Numbered from the stretch's first letter, positions 35,536 to 44,982 are shown. The stretch is 64,000 bases of DNA from JACKOB01 sp024234575 (GCA_051208035.1 JBPJFZ010000007.1:124001-188000), one strand, 5' to 3'. Notes: generated from the letters alone by a model not told the origin. A program made the numbers and translations.

Positions 35536-37608
35536 ATGGCGCAAGGACTAATAAAACGAACCCCTTTGGAATGGCTATCGTCACTTCCAGCGAGTATTTT
35601 GCTGCTTTCGGTAGTGATATTCAGTACCAGCAGTGATATTCATAACCAGATGCTTCGGCTCGGCCAGGATATGTGGTCCGGCTATTATGAACTCCGCAGC
35701 GACCCAGTGAGTCCTGAGTGTGATGTCAATTTTGATGTCGAAAAGGAAATTAAGCGGCGACTGGCGGAAGAGGCTAACAAAGACACGGATGGCGAACTAG
35801 ATCTTTTCGCAGATGACCCAATTGACCCGGAAAACTTACGTCAGGCACTACAGAATTCTAAAGACGACTGTATTGACAAGAATGCAAAATATGAAGAGCT
35901 TAAAGAGCGCGTCACTCCCGGGTTGCGCGTCTATCGAACGGTAGAGCTTTTTGTGGCAGATGTTATCGCCTTCGGTTTAACGGCACAGCGTTTGACCCTG
36001 GCGTTATTAGTGCTGTTATGTGCGGCTACTGCAACCTTTACGCGTCACCATATTGCGATGCGTGCTATGCAAACGCAGCTCGATCATACGCTGTCGTTTT
36101 TTCTACAATTTATTGCCAACTGTATGTTGTTTGTTTCTGCCTGGTCGTTTAGAGATCTTTCTCATGCGGATGGTGGAACGGTTGCCTTTGAAAAAGAAAT
36201 TCTCCACAACGCCTGGATATTTGGCTTCGGGCTGGTCACGTTAATCAGTGGTATTCAAATATTCCGCGTACCAGCGGATGCGCCAAGTGGCGGTAATTTA
36301 GTGCATGCGCTTTTGTCTGTACCACTTTATACGACGATGTGTTTGATCTCGGGTACTTACTTTATGATCGGCGGTCATTTAGCCGGTATTGGTATCTATC
36401 TGGATAAAATGATGGATTTGTCTGACATGTTCCTTAACGTCGGCCTATATGTGTGGGTGGGTATGATGTTAAAGCATACGCAGCTGGCACCGCTGGTATT
36501 CAATTTGTTCCGCCCCTGGAAGATGCCTCCTGAGATGCTGGCTTTTGTCGCTGTCATCGTGGCAGCAATTCCGACCGCATATACCGGCGCATCAGGAATC
36601 TTTGTTATAGCGGCAGGTGCGGTGATCTACCATGAAGTACGCCAGGCAGGAGCAAGAAGGCAACTGGCTTTGGCTGCTGCAGCCATGTCGGGAAGCCTAG
36701 GGGTTGTACTAAGACCTTGTTTGCTTGTTGTGGTCATTGCTTATCTAAACCGGGAAGTTACCACTGATGATCTGTTTGGGTGGGGTATTTACGTATTTAT
36801 TTTAACTGCCGGGTTGTTTTTCCTCGTCAGCATGACAGTCAATCGTCAAAGCAAAATGCATATTGCCCCGGTAGGAGAGGCGTTTCCGGCGATGGTGCAG
36901 GCGTTTAAACCCATTATTCCTTACATCTTGGTGATCATTGGTGTGTTGGTTTTCTACTCTTATGTTTTGGATGTAGGAATGGATGAGTTCTCAGCGCCTA
37001 GAATATTGCCAGTGATAATGTTGGGTATTCTTGTTTACGAGCATATTAGTCTGCGTGGGGATAAAAAATCTGTCGGTGGTGAGTTCAACCATCAAGGACT
37101 GGAAAAAAGTGTTCGTTATTCAACGAATGAAACGACCTCCGAGATTGGAGCGCTACTATTCCTGTTCGGACTCTCGGTGAGTGTCGGAGGGGTGATAGAG
37201 CGCGCTGGTGTTATGGAGTTGTTCCCACATTCGTTCGACACTCCATGGAGTGCGATGGTGCTTCTGGTAGTCATCCTGGTAATTCTTGGCATGATCATGG
37301 ATGCTTTTGGTGCGGTGATTCTGGTCAGTGCGACTATTGCAACCATTGCTTATCAAAGCGGCATTCATCCCATCCATTTCTGGATGGTCACACTGGTTGC
37401 CTTCGAGTTGGGTTATTTAAGCCCACCGGTTGCACTTAATCACCTGTTAACACGGCAAGTTGTCGGCGAACGAGAGTTTGAGTTGGCCGCAGAAGAGGCG
37501 AAGAACGGCAATTTCTATCAGCGGCATGAGCGTGTATTAATGCCCTTGATCGTGATGGCAACGGCGCTTGTACTTGTCGCCTTTGTACCGCTAATGATCA
37601 TAGATTAG
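35536..37608 (+). CDS. TRAP transporter fused small/large permease (TatQM/DctQM-like)
   Basis: The 690-residue inner-membrane protein has about fifteen or more hydrophobic segments. The C-terminal two thirds look like a TRAP large permease: AIPTAYTGASGIFVIAAGAVIY, GSLGVVLRPCLLVVV and MDAFGAVILVSATI are the characteristic half-repeats, ending with VALNHLL. The N-terminal 280 residues contain extra helices that would replace the separate small subunit, so the gene is read as a fusion. An acidic hydrophilic insert (about residues 45-130) lies between the first two helices. GTG at 35533 is an alternative start. A strong terminator follows. Confidence 0.85.
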   Translation: MAQGLIKRTPLEWLSSLPASILLLSVVIFSTSSDIHNQMLRLGQDMWSGYYELRSDPVSPECDVNFDVEKEIKRRLAEEANKDTDGELDLFADDPIDPENLRQALQNSKDDCIDKNAKYEELKERVTPGLRVYRTVELFVADVIAFGLTAQRLTLALLVLLCAATATFTRHHIAMRAMQTQLDHTLSFFLQFIANCMLFVSAWSFRDLSHADGGTVAFEKEILHNAWIFGFGLVTLISGIQIFRVPADAPSGGNLVHALLSVPLYTTMCLISGTYFMIGGHLAGIGIYLDKMMDLSDMFLNVGLYVWVGMMLKHTQLAPLVFNLFRPWKMPPEMLAFVAVIVAAIPTAYTGASGIFVIAAGAVIYHEVRQAGARRQLALAAAAMSGSLGVVLRPCLLVVVIAYLNREVTTDDLFGWGIYVFILTAGLFFLVSMTVNRQSKMHIAPVGEAFPAMVQAFKPIIPYILVIIGVLVFYSYVLDVGMDEFSAPRILPVIMLGILVYEHISLRGDKKSVGGEFNHQGLEKSVRYSTNETTSEIGALLFLFGLSVSVGGVIERAGVMELFPHSFDTPWSAMVLLVVILVILGMIMDAFGAVILVSATIATIAYQSGIHPIHFWMVTLVAFELGYLSPPVALNHLLTRQVVGEREFELAAEEAKNGNFYQRHERVLMPLIVMATALVLVAFVPLMIID

Positions 37609-37621
37609 TATTGAGCTTGAG

Positions 37622-37653
37622 AAAAAAGGCAGCCACTTGGCTGCCTTTTTTAT
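37622..37653 (+). terminator. Intrinsic terminator of the TRAP operon
   Basis: The stem ggcagcc / ggctgcc with a 4-base loop is extended by A and T runs on either side and followed by ttttttatttt, a textbook Rho-independent terminator that could work on both strands. Confidence 0.9.
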
Positions 37654-37737
37654 TTTAATTGGAAACAGTCTGTGGTGAGAGGCTTTTTTAAGGTGTTTTT
37701 TATCGAGTAGCCTAGGCGTTCGTAATTAAATTGCCGG

Positions 37738-37768
37738 CGAAAAAAAAGGTGGCTATCAGCCACCTTTA
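37738..37768 (-). terminator. Intrinsic terminator of pckA
   Basis: On the minus strand the stem ggtggct / agccacc is followed by a run of seven or more T residues, 20 bases beyond the pckA stop codon. Confidence 0.9.
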
Positions 37769-37784
37769 TACCTGATCTTGCTAC

Positions 37785-39320
37785 TTAAGGTAGTTTTGGT
37801 CCGGCGTTAACGATGCTGTCGGAAACATCAAACTTTTTAAAGTTCTCAACAAACTGAGAAATAAGTTCATGTGCCTTGGTATCGTATTCACCCGGGTTTG
37901 CCCAAGTATTGCGAGGATTAAGCAGTACGCTATCAACGCCTTCGATACTGGTAGGTACACTCAGGTTTAGATTTGGTAAGTACTCGGTTTCCGCGTCCAC
38001 CAGTGTGCCGGTTTGAATGGCTTTGATGATGGCACGAGTGGTTGGAATGCTAAAGCGCTTACCAACACCGTAAGAGCCGCCAGTCCACCCGGTGTTAACC
38101 AGATAAACCTTGCTGCCAAATTCTTCCATGCGTTTCATGAGAAGCTCAGCATAAACCCCGGCTGGTCTTGGGAAGAATGGTGCGCCAAAACAGGTAGAGA
38201 AGGTCGATTTCAGCTTCGAGCTTGAGCCCATTTCCGTTGATCCAACCAATGCGGTGTAACCACTTAGGAAGTGATAGGCCGCCGCTTCTTTCGAAAGCAC
38301 CGACACAGGCGGTAAAACACCGGTCATATCGCAGGTTAAGAAAATAATCGCAGTCGGCTCACCGGCGCGATTTTCCAGAACTCGTTTCTCAATATGCTCT
38401 AACGGGTACGCACAGCGGCTGTTTTCGGTTAAAGACACATCAGTGTAGTCAGGCTCGCGTGTTTTGTTGTCGATAACAACGTTTTCAACAATCGCACCAA
38501 AACGTATGGCATCCCAAATAACAGGCTCGTTTTTCTGACTTAAGTCGATACATTTTGCGTAGCAGCCGCCTTCAATGTTAAAGACGGTGCCTTTACCCCA
38601 GCCATGTTCGTCATCACCAATCAGGAAGCGCTCCTGATCGGCAGAAAGAGTGGTTTTACCCGTGCCTGACAAGCCAAAGAACAGGCAGGTTTCACCGTCT
38701 TCACCAACGTTGGCAGAGCAGTGCATCGGTAGCACGTCTTTCTCTGGCAGTAAAAAGTTTTGTACAGAGAACATTGCTTTTTTCATTTCGCCCGCATAAT
38801 GCATGCCTGCGAGCAATACCTTGCGCTTGGCAAAGTTAATGATGACTGCGCCATCACTATTGGTACCATCTCGTTCTGGGTCACAGGCGAAGTTAGCGCA
38901 ATTAAGAATCTGCCATTCTTGCTTGTCAGCAGGATTAAAGTGCTCTGGGCGAATGAAAAGATTTTTGCCAAACAGGTTTTGCCACGCGGTTTCGGTAGTC
39001 ATTTTGACTGCCAGGTAGTGCTCAGGATCAGCACCTACGTGTACATGTGATACGAATTTTTCTTTATCTGCCAGATAGGTTTCTACGCGCTCCCACAAGG
39101 CATCAAATTTATCAGGGTTGAAAGGGCGGTTGATCGGGCCCCAATGAATCGCATCGGCAGTGCTGGGTTCTTCAACAATGAACCTGTCACTTGGTGACCG
39201 GCCTGTTCTCTTGCCGGTGGTCACTACCAGTGATCCATTTGCCGCTAAACGGCCTTCTTTACGTTTTAAAGCTTCTTCTACCAGCTGTGCTGATCCCAGA
39301 TCAATAAAAGTGTTACTCAC
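37785..39320 (-). CDS. pckA: Phosphoenolpyruvate carboxykinase (ATP)
   Basis: This 511-residue enzyme makes phosphoenolpyruvate from oxaloacetate and ATP, the first committed step of gluconeogenesis. The kinase-type ATP loop GLSGTGKTT, the metal and substrate site LIGDDEHGW, and the RSPSDRFIVEE arginine segment are intact. The start is GTG (at 39318-39320), followed by SNTFIDLG, with a GAGG ribosome-binding site upstream. It lies in the conserved yrfG-hslR-hslO-pckA block known from enterobacteria and pseudomonads. It has its own strong terminator. Confidence 0.97.
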   Translation of the reverse strand: MSNTFIDLGSAQLVEEALKRKEGRLAANGSLVVTTGKRTGRSPSDRFIVEEPSTADAIHWGPINRPFNPDKFDALWERVETYLADKEKFVSHVHVGADPEHYLAVKMTTETAWQNLFGKNLFIRPEHFNPADKQEWQILNCANFACDPERDGTNSDGAVIINFAKRKVLLAGMHYAGEMKKAMFSVQNFLLPEKDVLPMHCSANVGEDGETCLFFGLSGTGKTTLSADQERFLIGDDEHGWGKGTVFNIEGGCYAKCIDLSQKNEPVIWDAIRFGAIVENVVIDNKTREPDYTDVSLTENSRCAYPLEHIEKRVLENRAGEPTAIIFLTCDMTGVLPPVSVLSKEAAAYHFLSGYTALVGSTEMGSSSKLKSTFSTCFGAPFFPRPAGVYAELLMKRMEEFGSKVYLVNTGWTGGSYGVGKRFSIPTTRAIIKAIQTGTLVDAETEYLPNLNLSVPTSIEGVDSVLLNPRNTWANPGEYDTKAHELISQFVENFKKFDVSDSIVNAGPKLP

Positions 39321-39510
39321 TTCGACCTCGCCCTTCTATGATATTTTCAGGAGAAAAGACTCCCGATTTAAAATAATTATGGCTGATTAGCAACCAGCGT
39401 GATAAAAATTGGGGCGCCATTATGCCAAATACGCGAACAAAAAACGACTATTTGTCGGTCAATATGACTTTTTTTGTGATTCACAGGCTTAACAGTGCCG
39501 CCGCAACATA

Positions 39511-40362
39511 CTAATGGACTTTCGGTCCGCTAAACAGCGTATCTATGTCTTTTAATTCGAACTTGTAGTGTTCGTTACAAAATTGACAGTCAATATCGAT
39601 GGATTTTTGCTGTGCTAACAATGCGTAAGCGTCTGCTTTACCAAGGGATTTTATCGCATTTGCAGAGCGCTCCCGTGAGCAGCTGCATTTAAAGATGACC
39701 GGTTCTGAAGGGTAGAGCCGAACGGTTTCTTCATGAAACAGCCGGTGAATGACCTCTTGTGCATCAAGGGTTTTGAGCTCGTCGAAAGTGACGGACTGTG
39801 CCAGCTGGCATAATCTGTTCCAGGCATCTTCATCTTTATTTTTAGCTTGCGGCAGTTTCTGCAGCATTAAACCTGCGGCTTTCTCTTCATCTGCGAATAA
39901 CAGAATAAATGTTTCCAGCTGCTCTGATTGCTCGAAATAGTTCTCCAGGCACTGGGCGAGGGTATTTTGCTCCATTGGCACTATGCCTTGATAGCGCTGT
40001 CCTTGCTTGGGGTCAATGGTGATCGCTAACTGGCCATTGCTTAACTGTGATTGAAAACAATCAGCATACTGGTCTTGGTGCCACTGGGCGATTGCTCTTA
40101 TATGGCGATGCTGATTACACTCTGCCATAAGTAAACTGATCGGGCCGGTGCTTTTCGCTTGCAGTGATAATATGCCGTCGAATTTCAGGGTTCCGCTAAG
40201 TAAAACGGCAGCCGCCATTGATTCACCCAAAAGCGCTGCAACAGCATCTGGATAATCTTTTTTATTGATCACATCAAGATAGCTGGCTGCAAGCTGTACC
40301 AACTCTCCGCGTATATCGTGCTCTTCAAATATAAAACGATTGAAGCTGTCAGAACTGGCCAT
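39511..40362 (-). CDS. hslO: Redox-regulated chaperonin Hsp33
   Basis: The 283-residue chaperone becomes active on oxidation and protects unfolding proteins during oxidative stress. The four redox zinc-binding cysteines are present as CSCSRE and CQFC near the C-terminus, in the family spacing. The N-terminal domain (EHDIRGELVQL, LLGESMAAAVLLSGTLKFDG) is well conserved. It is flanked by hslR and pckA in the usual order. Confidence 0.96.
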   Translation of the reverse strand: MASSDSFNRFIFEEHDIRGELVQLAASYLDVINKKDYPDAVAALLGESMAAAVLLSGTLKFDGILSLQAKSTGPISLLMAECNQHRHIRAIAQWHQDQYADCFQSQLSNGQLAITIDPKQGQRYQGIVPMEQNTLAQCLENYFEQSEQLETFILLFADEEKAAGLMLQKLPQAKNKDEDAWNRLCQLAQSVTFDELKTLDAQEVIHRLFHEETVRLYPSEPVIFKCSCSRERSANAIKSLGKADAYALLAQQKSIDIDCQFCNEHYKFELKDIDTLFSGPKVH

Positions 40363-40430
40363 GCAAGGTGATTCCTCTTTTGCGGCTGGATAATGCTCAG
40401 GTGATATTTAAAAACCAGTATATGGCCTAA

Positions 40431-40829
40431 TCATTCCTGATCTTTAAATTTTATAATATCCCGACGTTGTTTCTTCGTGGGTCTTCTGGCGGGAGGTAAA
40501 CTGGCCATCTGCATTTGCTTGCGCTGCCAGGCGTGAGCCTCTCTGTCAACGATACTTTTTTCCGTTTCCTGGTAGAGCAATACCGCTTCTTTGGCTCCTT
40601 TTCTTTTTTCGGCAAGGGCAATCACGACGACTTCTTTTTCATCCCAACCCTGGCGTATGCGCAGTCGGGCACCGGTTTCGACGGCTTTGCCTGGTTTAGT
40701 GCGTGCGCCGTTATAGTGTACTTTACCACCATCTATAGCGTCTTTGGCCAGTGACCGGGTTTTGAAAAAACGGGCAGCCCACAGCCACTTATCTAGTCGA
40801 ACTTTATCGTCAGCTACTTGTTGTTGCAT
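40431..40829 (-). CDS. hslR: Ribosome-associated heat shock protein Hsp15
   Basis: This 132-residue S4-domain RNA-binding protein recycles 50S subunits carrying stalled nascent chains. The S4 signature VRLDKWLWAARFFKTRSLAKDAI starts the protein (residues about 10-32), and a basic C-terminal tail (RRPTKKQRRDIIKF) follows. It lies 28 bases after yrfG and 68 bases before hslO, forming a probable heat-stress operon. Confidence 0.95.
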   Translation of the reverse strand: MQQQVADDKVRLDKWLWAARFFKTRSLAKDAIDGGKVHYNGARTKPGKAVETGARLRIRQGWDEKEVVVIALAEKRKGAKEAVLLYQETEKSIVDREAHAWQRKQMQMASLPPARRPTKKQRRDIIKFKDQE

Positions 40830-40857
40830 ATTCGTGTCAGATCAGCTCAAAGGTAAG

Positions 40858-41520
40858 TTATTTGGTCTTGTTTGGAATTATACGATGGAAACTATCGATT
40901 GCCTTGTAATTTCCTGTGGCTCTTTCGGGTTGCTTGCTATCCGGTTGCAGAATAGTGAGCAAGTGCTTTATGCCGTATTTCCTGGCGCTATCCAGCACGG
41001 CCAGACTGTCGTCTATTAATACCGTTGATTCAGGATCAAAAGGCTCGACCTCGTTCAGCTTGTGCCAGAAAGAAATGTTTTCCTTAGGAAGGCCAAAATC
41101 GTGAGAGCAGATAATTGCATCCAGATGTCGATCGAGATGTGTCAGCGCCAGTTTAATGTCCAGGCTCTTTCGGTGGGCATTGGTGACCAATATAACTCTA
41201 TGATCGGTATGTTTTAGCGCTTCCAGAAAGTGTTCAACATGGGGTCTGAAGGCGATCAGGTGTTGCACTTCTTCTTTCAGGCTTTTAATGTCTACACCGA
41301 GGGTTTCAGACCAAAAATCGACACAATACCAATTTAGTGAACCTTGCTCACTGGCGATCAGCTTATCAAAATCTGGTTTTAGCTCTTCAACTTTTTGTCC
41401 CCGATGTTCTGCCAGTCGCGCAGGCAGATGGGTAAGCCAAAAGTAATTATCGAAATGAAGATCAAGGAGGGTGCCGTCCATATCCAATAAGACGGTTTTG
41501 ATCGTTTGCCAGTCAATCAT
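40858..41520 (-). CDS. yrfG: HAD-family GMP/IMP nucleotidase YrfG
   Basis: The 220-residue phosphatase has the HAD motif I with both Asp residues (LLDMDGTLLDLHFDN), motif II in VILVTNAHRKS, the Lys of motif III (LPKENISFW), and the motif IV acidic pair in VLIDDSLAVLD. YrfG of Escherichia coli dephosphorylates GMP and IMP; the same substrate is inferred here from synteny with hslR-hslO and overall likeness. Confidence 0.9.
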   Translation of the reverse strand: MIDWQTIKTVLLDMDGTLLDLHFDNYFWLTHLPARLAEHRGQKVEELKPDFDKLIASEQGSLNWYCVDFWSETLGVDIKSLKEEVQHLIAFRPHVEHFLEALKHTDHRVILVTNAHRKSLDIKLALTHLDRHLDAIICSHDFGLPKENISFWHKLNEVEPFDPESTVLIDDSLAVLDSARKYGIKHLLTILQPDSKQPERATGNYKAIDSFHRIIPNKTK

Positions 41521-41634
41521 AGTAATCTACCAATAGCACAGTTCGGGCTACTGTAATGCAGATTAATGCCGAACTCAAAGCGCTAGCCAGTTGGCGCGAC
41601 AGTATTCTCTTTGCTGCCGGCTTTAATCGAGAGC

Positions 41635-41976
41635 TTAGGCAGATACACTATCCAGCGTGGTTAGTTCGAGTAATGTATCGTCAATGGTTTGCAGCACTGC
41701 CAAAAAGGCGGGGCCAACCGGAAGGTCATAATCCATGAATTTAGCTGCATTTAGGGCGTGATGAGCATCCTCTACCCTCGATTGCAGTTGGGTTGCACCA
41801 AAGGAGGCACAAGTGCCGCGCAAGCACCAGAGCATTTGTTGGATGGCGTGTTTACTGGCAGTGTTTTGCCAGTTGCTAAGCGTAAATTTGGCTTGCTCCA
41901 GTTCTTCTCGAAAGAGCGTGAGCGACTCGATGACGAATACGGAGTCCAGCTCTCCGTAGAGCGCTAGTTTGTCCAT
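41635..41976 (-). CDS. Small degenerate Hpt-like protein
   Basis: The product (113 residues from the chosen ATG, 120 from an upstream ATG at 41997) is all-helical. The segment WCLRGTCASFGATQLQSRVE strongly recalls the Hpt pattern HxLKGSAxxxGAxxLxxxxxxLE, but the phospho-accepting His is Trp here. It therefore cannot take phosphate by the usual route and might act as a binding or competitor domain. No kinase gene is adjacent. It lies between yrfG and cysQ. An overlapping plus-strand frame at 41556-41738 is less convincing. Confidence 0.55.
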   Translation of the reverse strand: MDKLALYGELDSVFVIESLTLFREELEQAKFTLSNWQNTASKHAIQQMLWCLRGTCASFGATQLQSRVEDAHHALNAAKFMDYDLPVGPAFLAVLQTIDDTLLELTTLDSVSA

Positions 41977-42213
41977 ATTTATATGTCGTCTAAGCATGGC
42001 GTCGGTGCTCCTTCTTCACTCTGCGCGAAAGGTATTTCATCATTCTCCCTGTTGGTGAGATGTACGGGGTGGTATGATTTTTACCGCGAAGCCAGTGCTA
42101 GCCCCGCTATCTTGCTGGCAAGCAAAGATTTCTATTTGATTTCGCATGTGCCAGAAATATACATTTATGTGACGCATGTCTCAGTTTTTGTTTTGTTGGA
42201 GTTTTGTATCCCT

Positions 42214-43050
42214 ATGCCAGATCAACTAAACCAATGGTTACCTTCAGTAAAGCAAATCGCCAAAAAAGCCGGTGCCGCGATTCTTGCCGTTTACAATGCT
42301 GGCGGTGATATCAAGGTGACGCTAAAAGATGACGAGTCGCCGGTGACCGTGGCGGATAAGGCTGGGCACGACATCATTATGATGGAATTACGTGCGTTGA
42401 CGCCGGATATCCCCGTGCTTTCTGAGGAAGGCGTGCTGCCCACCTTTGAGGAAAGAAGCGCTTGGGCGGAATATTGGTTGGTGGATCCGTTGGATGGAAC
42501 CAAGGAGTTTATTAATCGCAACGGTGAATTTACCGTAAATATCGCTTTAATTCGCGATGGCAAGGCCATACTGGGGGTGGTTTATGTGCCAGTTAAAGAC
42601 ATTATGTATTCAGCAGCAGAAAGTTGCGGTGCCTTTAAAGAGTCATCCGGCATGGTGGCCCGTTTATCTGCCAGGCGAGTGCCAAAGGACAATATCGCGG
42701 TAGTTGCCAGTCGTCGTCATGGTGCTGAAGCGTTAGAGGGGATGCTTGCTCGTCTAGCTGCCCGATTTGGTCGTATCGACCGTGTCAGTATGGGTAGCTC
42801 CCTAAAGATCTGCCTGGTTGCAGAGGGCGTTGCTGACTGGTACCCGCGCCTGGCACTGACATCCGAATGGGATACGGCTGCCGCCCATGCCATCCTGACC
42901 GAAGCGGGAGGGGTGATTGTCGATGCTGAGAAGTTTTTACCGCTTAAATATAATCAAAAAGACTCGTTGCTGAATCCCTATTTCCACGTATTTGCCGATC
43001 AGAGCATTAATTGGAAAGCGCTGCTTCTGACGGCAGAGGAATCTTCCTAG
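42214..43050 (+). CDS. cysQ: 3'(2'),5'-bisphosphate nucleotidase CysQ
   Basis: The enzyme (278 residues) hydrolyses 3'-phosphoadenosine 5'-phosphate produced in sulfate assimilation. It has the inositol monophosphatase-like fold with the metal motif WLVDPLDGTKEFINRNGEF, the upstream Glu in VLSEEG and the C-terminal WDTAAAHAILTEAGG. The frame is open from 41983, but that extension is not family-like; ATG at 42214 (MPDQLNQWL), preceded by TGGAG, gives the normal length. Confidence 0.95.
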   Translation: MPDQLNQWLPSVKQIAKKAGAAILAVYNAGGDIKVTLKDDESPVTVADKAGHDIIMMELRALTPDIPVLSEEGVLPTFEERSAWAEYWLVDPLDGTKEFINRNGEFTVNIALIRDGKAILGVVYVPVKDIMYSAAESCGAFKESSGMVARLSARRVPKDNIAVVASRRHGAEALEGMLARLAARFGRIDRVSMGSSLKICLVAEGVADWYPRLALTSEWDTAAAHAILTEAGGVIVDAEKFLPLKYNQKDSLLNPYFHVFADQSINWKALLLTAEESS

Positions 43051-43073
43051 CTGTTTAAAGGCAGCATTAAGTT

Positions 43074-44237
43074 TTATTTTTCACTTACCGCTACCCGGTT
43101 GCGACCACTATTTTTGGCTTCGTAAAGTGCTTCATCGGCAAGATGAAGCATACTTTCAGGTGTGTCGCAGCGGTTGTTTTCATTACAAAACAAGCCGAAA
43201 CTGGCAGTTATCTGTAGCGTTTTACCTGATGAGGTCTCAATCCGTAAGGCTTCTATTTGTGTTCGGCAGCGCTCGGCTAATTGTCGCGCACTGTCGGTGG
43301 TTGTTTCTGGCAGGATAATAAGGAATTCTTCGCCACCATAGCGCCCTATGTGGTCATTCTGTCTGATACTGTTAGCCAGCGACTGGGCGGCGGCTCGCAG
43401 CACCAGGTCACCAGCGGGGTGTCCATGGGTGTCGTTGATGTTTTTAAAGTGGTCTAAATCGACCAGCAGAATGGCTAGTGGCGGGTCGTGCCGACAGCTT
43501 CTGGCGACTTCCTGATCTAGTGTCGACATGATGCTGCGACGATTGCTTAGCTGGGTTAATGGGTCGGTCAGGCTAAGGACTCTGATTTCATTTTCACGTT
43601 GGCGCCATCGGCTAAGCACGTGATAAGCAACAATCGTCAGCAATAAAAGGTGAGGCGCGGTAAACAAATAAAGGTTGATCAACCAGTACTGACTAATCGT
43701 GCCATCATAGAATTGCAAAGACTTTACAATCGGTGCGTATGGAAAATAGCCAATGGTGCAGGCGTATGAGATGCCTATTTGCGCAACCAGCGAGGTTGCC
43801 AGGGCAATGAATACGGCTCGGCGGTTAAAGAGAATAAAGCCGACGACTGGCGCACCAGCAATGACGACGCCTGTGGCAATAGACAAATTGCCAATCAGAT
43901 AACTGCAGTAACTTAATGTCAGTCCATAGTATTGGGCCGCGACATGCTCAAGTAAGGGGTGGTCAGGGTAATGCTTTCGCATGTAAAACCCGGCAAGAAA
44001 AAGAGACAAAGACAGGAATATCAGCAGATTAAATTTGTCTATTTGTCCTGCAATATAGGGGATATCAACGTAAGTGGCGTTTTCTGGCGGGGCAAAACCA
44101 GACACCTGGTAGTATGCCCAGAGCAGGTACTGACTGTGCATGAGGAAACAGACGCCAAGTAGCAGCGTAGCTTTGGTGGCAGAGTTCCAGTCAAGCGGAT
44201 TCCCAAATTCTTCAACGAGCTTCCTTGTGAGCAGCAA
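43074..44237 (-). CDS. Membrane-bound GGDEF diguanylate cyclase
   Basis: The 387-residue protein has an N-terminal membrane region with about six helices (residues 20-215) and a C-terminal GGDEF domain (residues about 225-385). The active site reads GRYGGEEFLIILPE, a functional GGEEF form, and LVDLDHFKNINDTHGHPAGD carries the metal-binding Asp. It should therefore make cyclic di-GMP. An RxxD inhibitory site is not obvious upstream of the active site. The sensor region is not one I can name with certainty. The gene converges with cysQ. Confidence 0.92.
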   Translation of the reverse strand: MLLTRKLVEEFGNPLDWNSATKATLLLGVCFLMHSQYLLWAYYQVSGFAPPENATYVDIPYIAGQIDKFNLLIFLSLSLFLAGFYMRKHYPDHPLLEHVAAQYYGLTLSYCSYLIGNLSIATGVVIAGAPVVGFILFNRRAVFIALATSLVAQIGISYACTIGYFPYAPIVKSLQFYDGTISQYWLINLYLFTAPHLLLLTIVAYHVLSRWRQRENEIRVLSLTDPLTQLSNRRSIMSTLDQEVARSCRHDPPLAILLVDLDHFKNINDTHGHPAGDLVLRAAAQSLANSIRQNDHIGRYGGEEFLIILPETTTDSARQLAERCRTQIEALRIETSSGKTLQITASFGLFCNENNRCDTPESMLHLADEALYEAKNSGRNRVAVSEK

Positions 44238-44347
44238 GGCTAGTCCTCAGAAAGTTCAGGTAAATCTTAAATAGCCACATGCCATGATTACTGACGCCCC
44301 ATGGCAATTGAGCTATGGGGCAATCGCAGGAAACTTATAACAAATCA

Positions 44348-44374
44348 ATCCGGCTGAGACTTGCTAAGCCGGAT
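44348..44374 (-). terminator. Hairpin downstream of the small exported protein gene
   Basis: A perfect 8-bp inverted repeat (atccggct / agccggat) with an 11-base loop lies 50 bases past the stop of the 44425-44751 gene. A second, 7-bp, repeat (gccccat / atggggc) follows at 44299-44324. Neither has a strong T-run. Confidence 0.35.
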
Positions 44375-44424
44375 ATAAGCGTGTTCAGAATACCTTTGCC
44401 GGATGTGTTTCGCCGAGGCAGGAT

Positions 44425-44751
44425 TTACTGTTCAACGACTTCTGAAACTTTTCTGCCAGAAATAGTGCATCCAAGACAACGTACAAATGTTGCTTTTGCG
44501 GGGCCGGTCACCAATACATCTGCAGCTTCGGCCATGTTTCCACCCAAGGCCGAGAATGGCAGTGATACGATAAATACGGCTGCGCCAGCAACGGTTGTGA
44601 CGAGCAGTGCAGGCCTTGCCACCAGCGCATCACCGGTCATGGCAAGAGCGCTGGGTGTTTCCTGCACAGTGTTGGCATGTCCGATACCGGATAATCCCAG
44701 CAAAACTGCAGTGGTGAATGCCATGAATATGCGGCTGATTTTATGTGCCAT
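44425..44751 (-). CDS. Small exported or membrane protein of unknown function
   Basis: The 108-residue product from the chosen start (MAHKISRIF) has a signal peptide ending near GIGHA and a second hydrophobic, Val/Ala-rich segment (LLVTTVAGAAVFIVSLPF). The C-terminus contains the Cys pair RCLGCTISGR. The start at 44751 is supported by a CAGGAGA ribosome-binding site, while the longer frame to 44889 lacks one. I do not recognise the family with certainty. It could be an inner-membrane protein with its tail in the periplasm. Confidence 0.7.
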   Translation of the reverse strand: MAHKISRIFMAFTTAVLLGLSGIGHANTVQETPSALAMTGDALVARPALLVTTVAGAAVFIVSLPFSALGGNMAEAADVLVTGPAKATFVRCLGCTISGRKVSEVVEQ

Positions 44752-44982
44752 TGAATGTCTCCTGAAGCATGTTCTAGTGCCATAATAAAGCGTTTTCAAT
44801 ACTCGGATAGTCATAACTATTAAGTGGTGATAGTAATAACTATAACAGCTATCTTGGTGCTGTCTAAGAATTGGCTGGATGAGCATCACATTTCTTGATT
44901 TTAGATCATTTTTGGAAAACCGCGCTAAGACATTGAAAAGAATTATTCTTAGCGGTTTGTTTCAACGAATGAGCTCGTTGCC

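Noticed and set aside
41556..41738. A 60-codon plus-strand frame between yrfG and cysQ
   Set aside because: It overlaps the better-supported Hpt-like gene on the other strand, lacks a ribosome-binding site and has no family-like sequence.
41983..42213. N-terminal extension of cysQ by 77 codons
   Set aside because: It does not resemble the family and overlaps the start of the divergent Hpt-like gene; the ATG at 42214 gives the usual protein.
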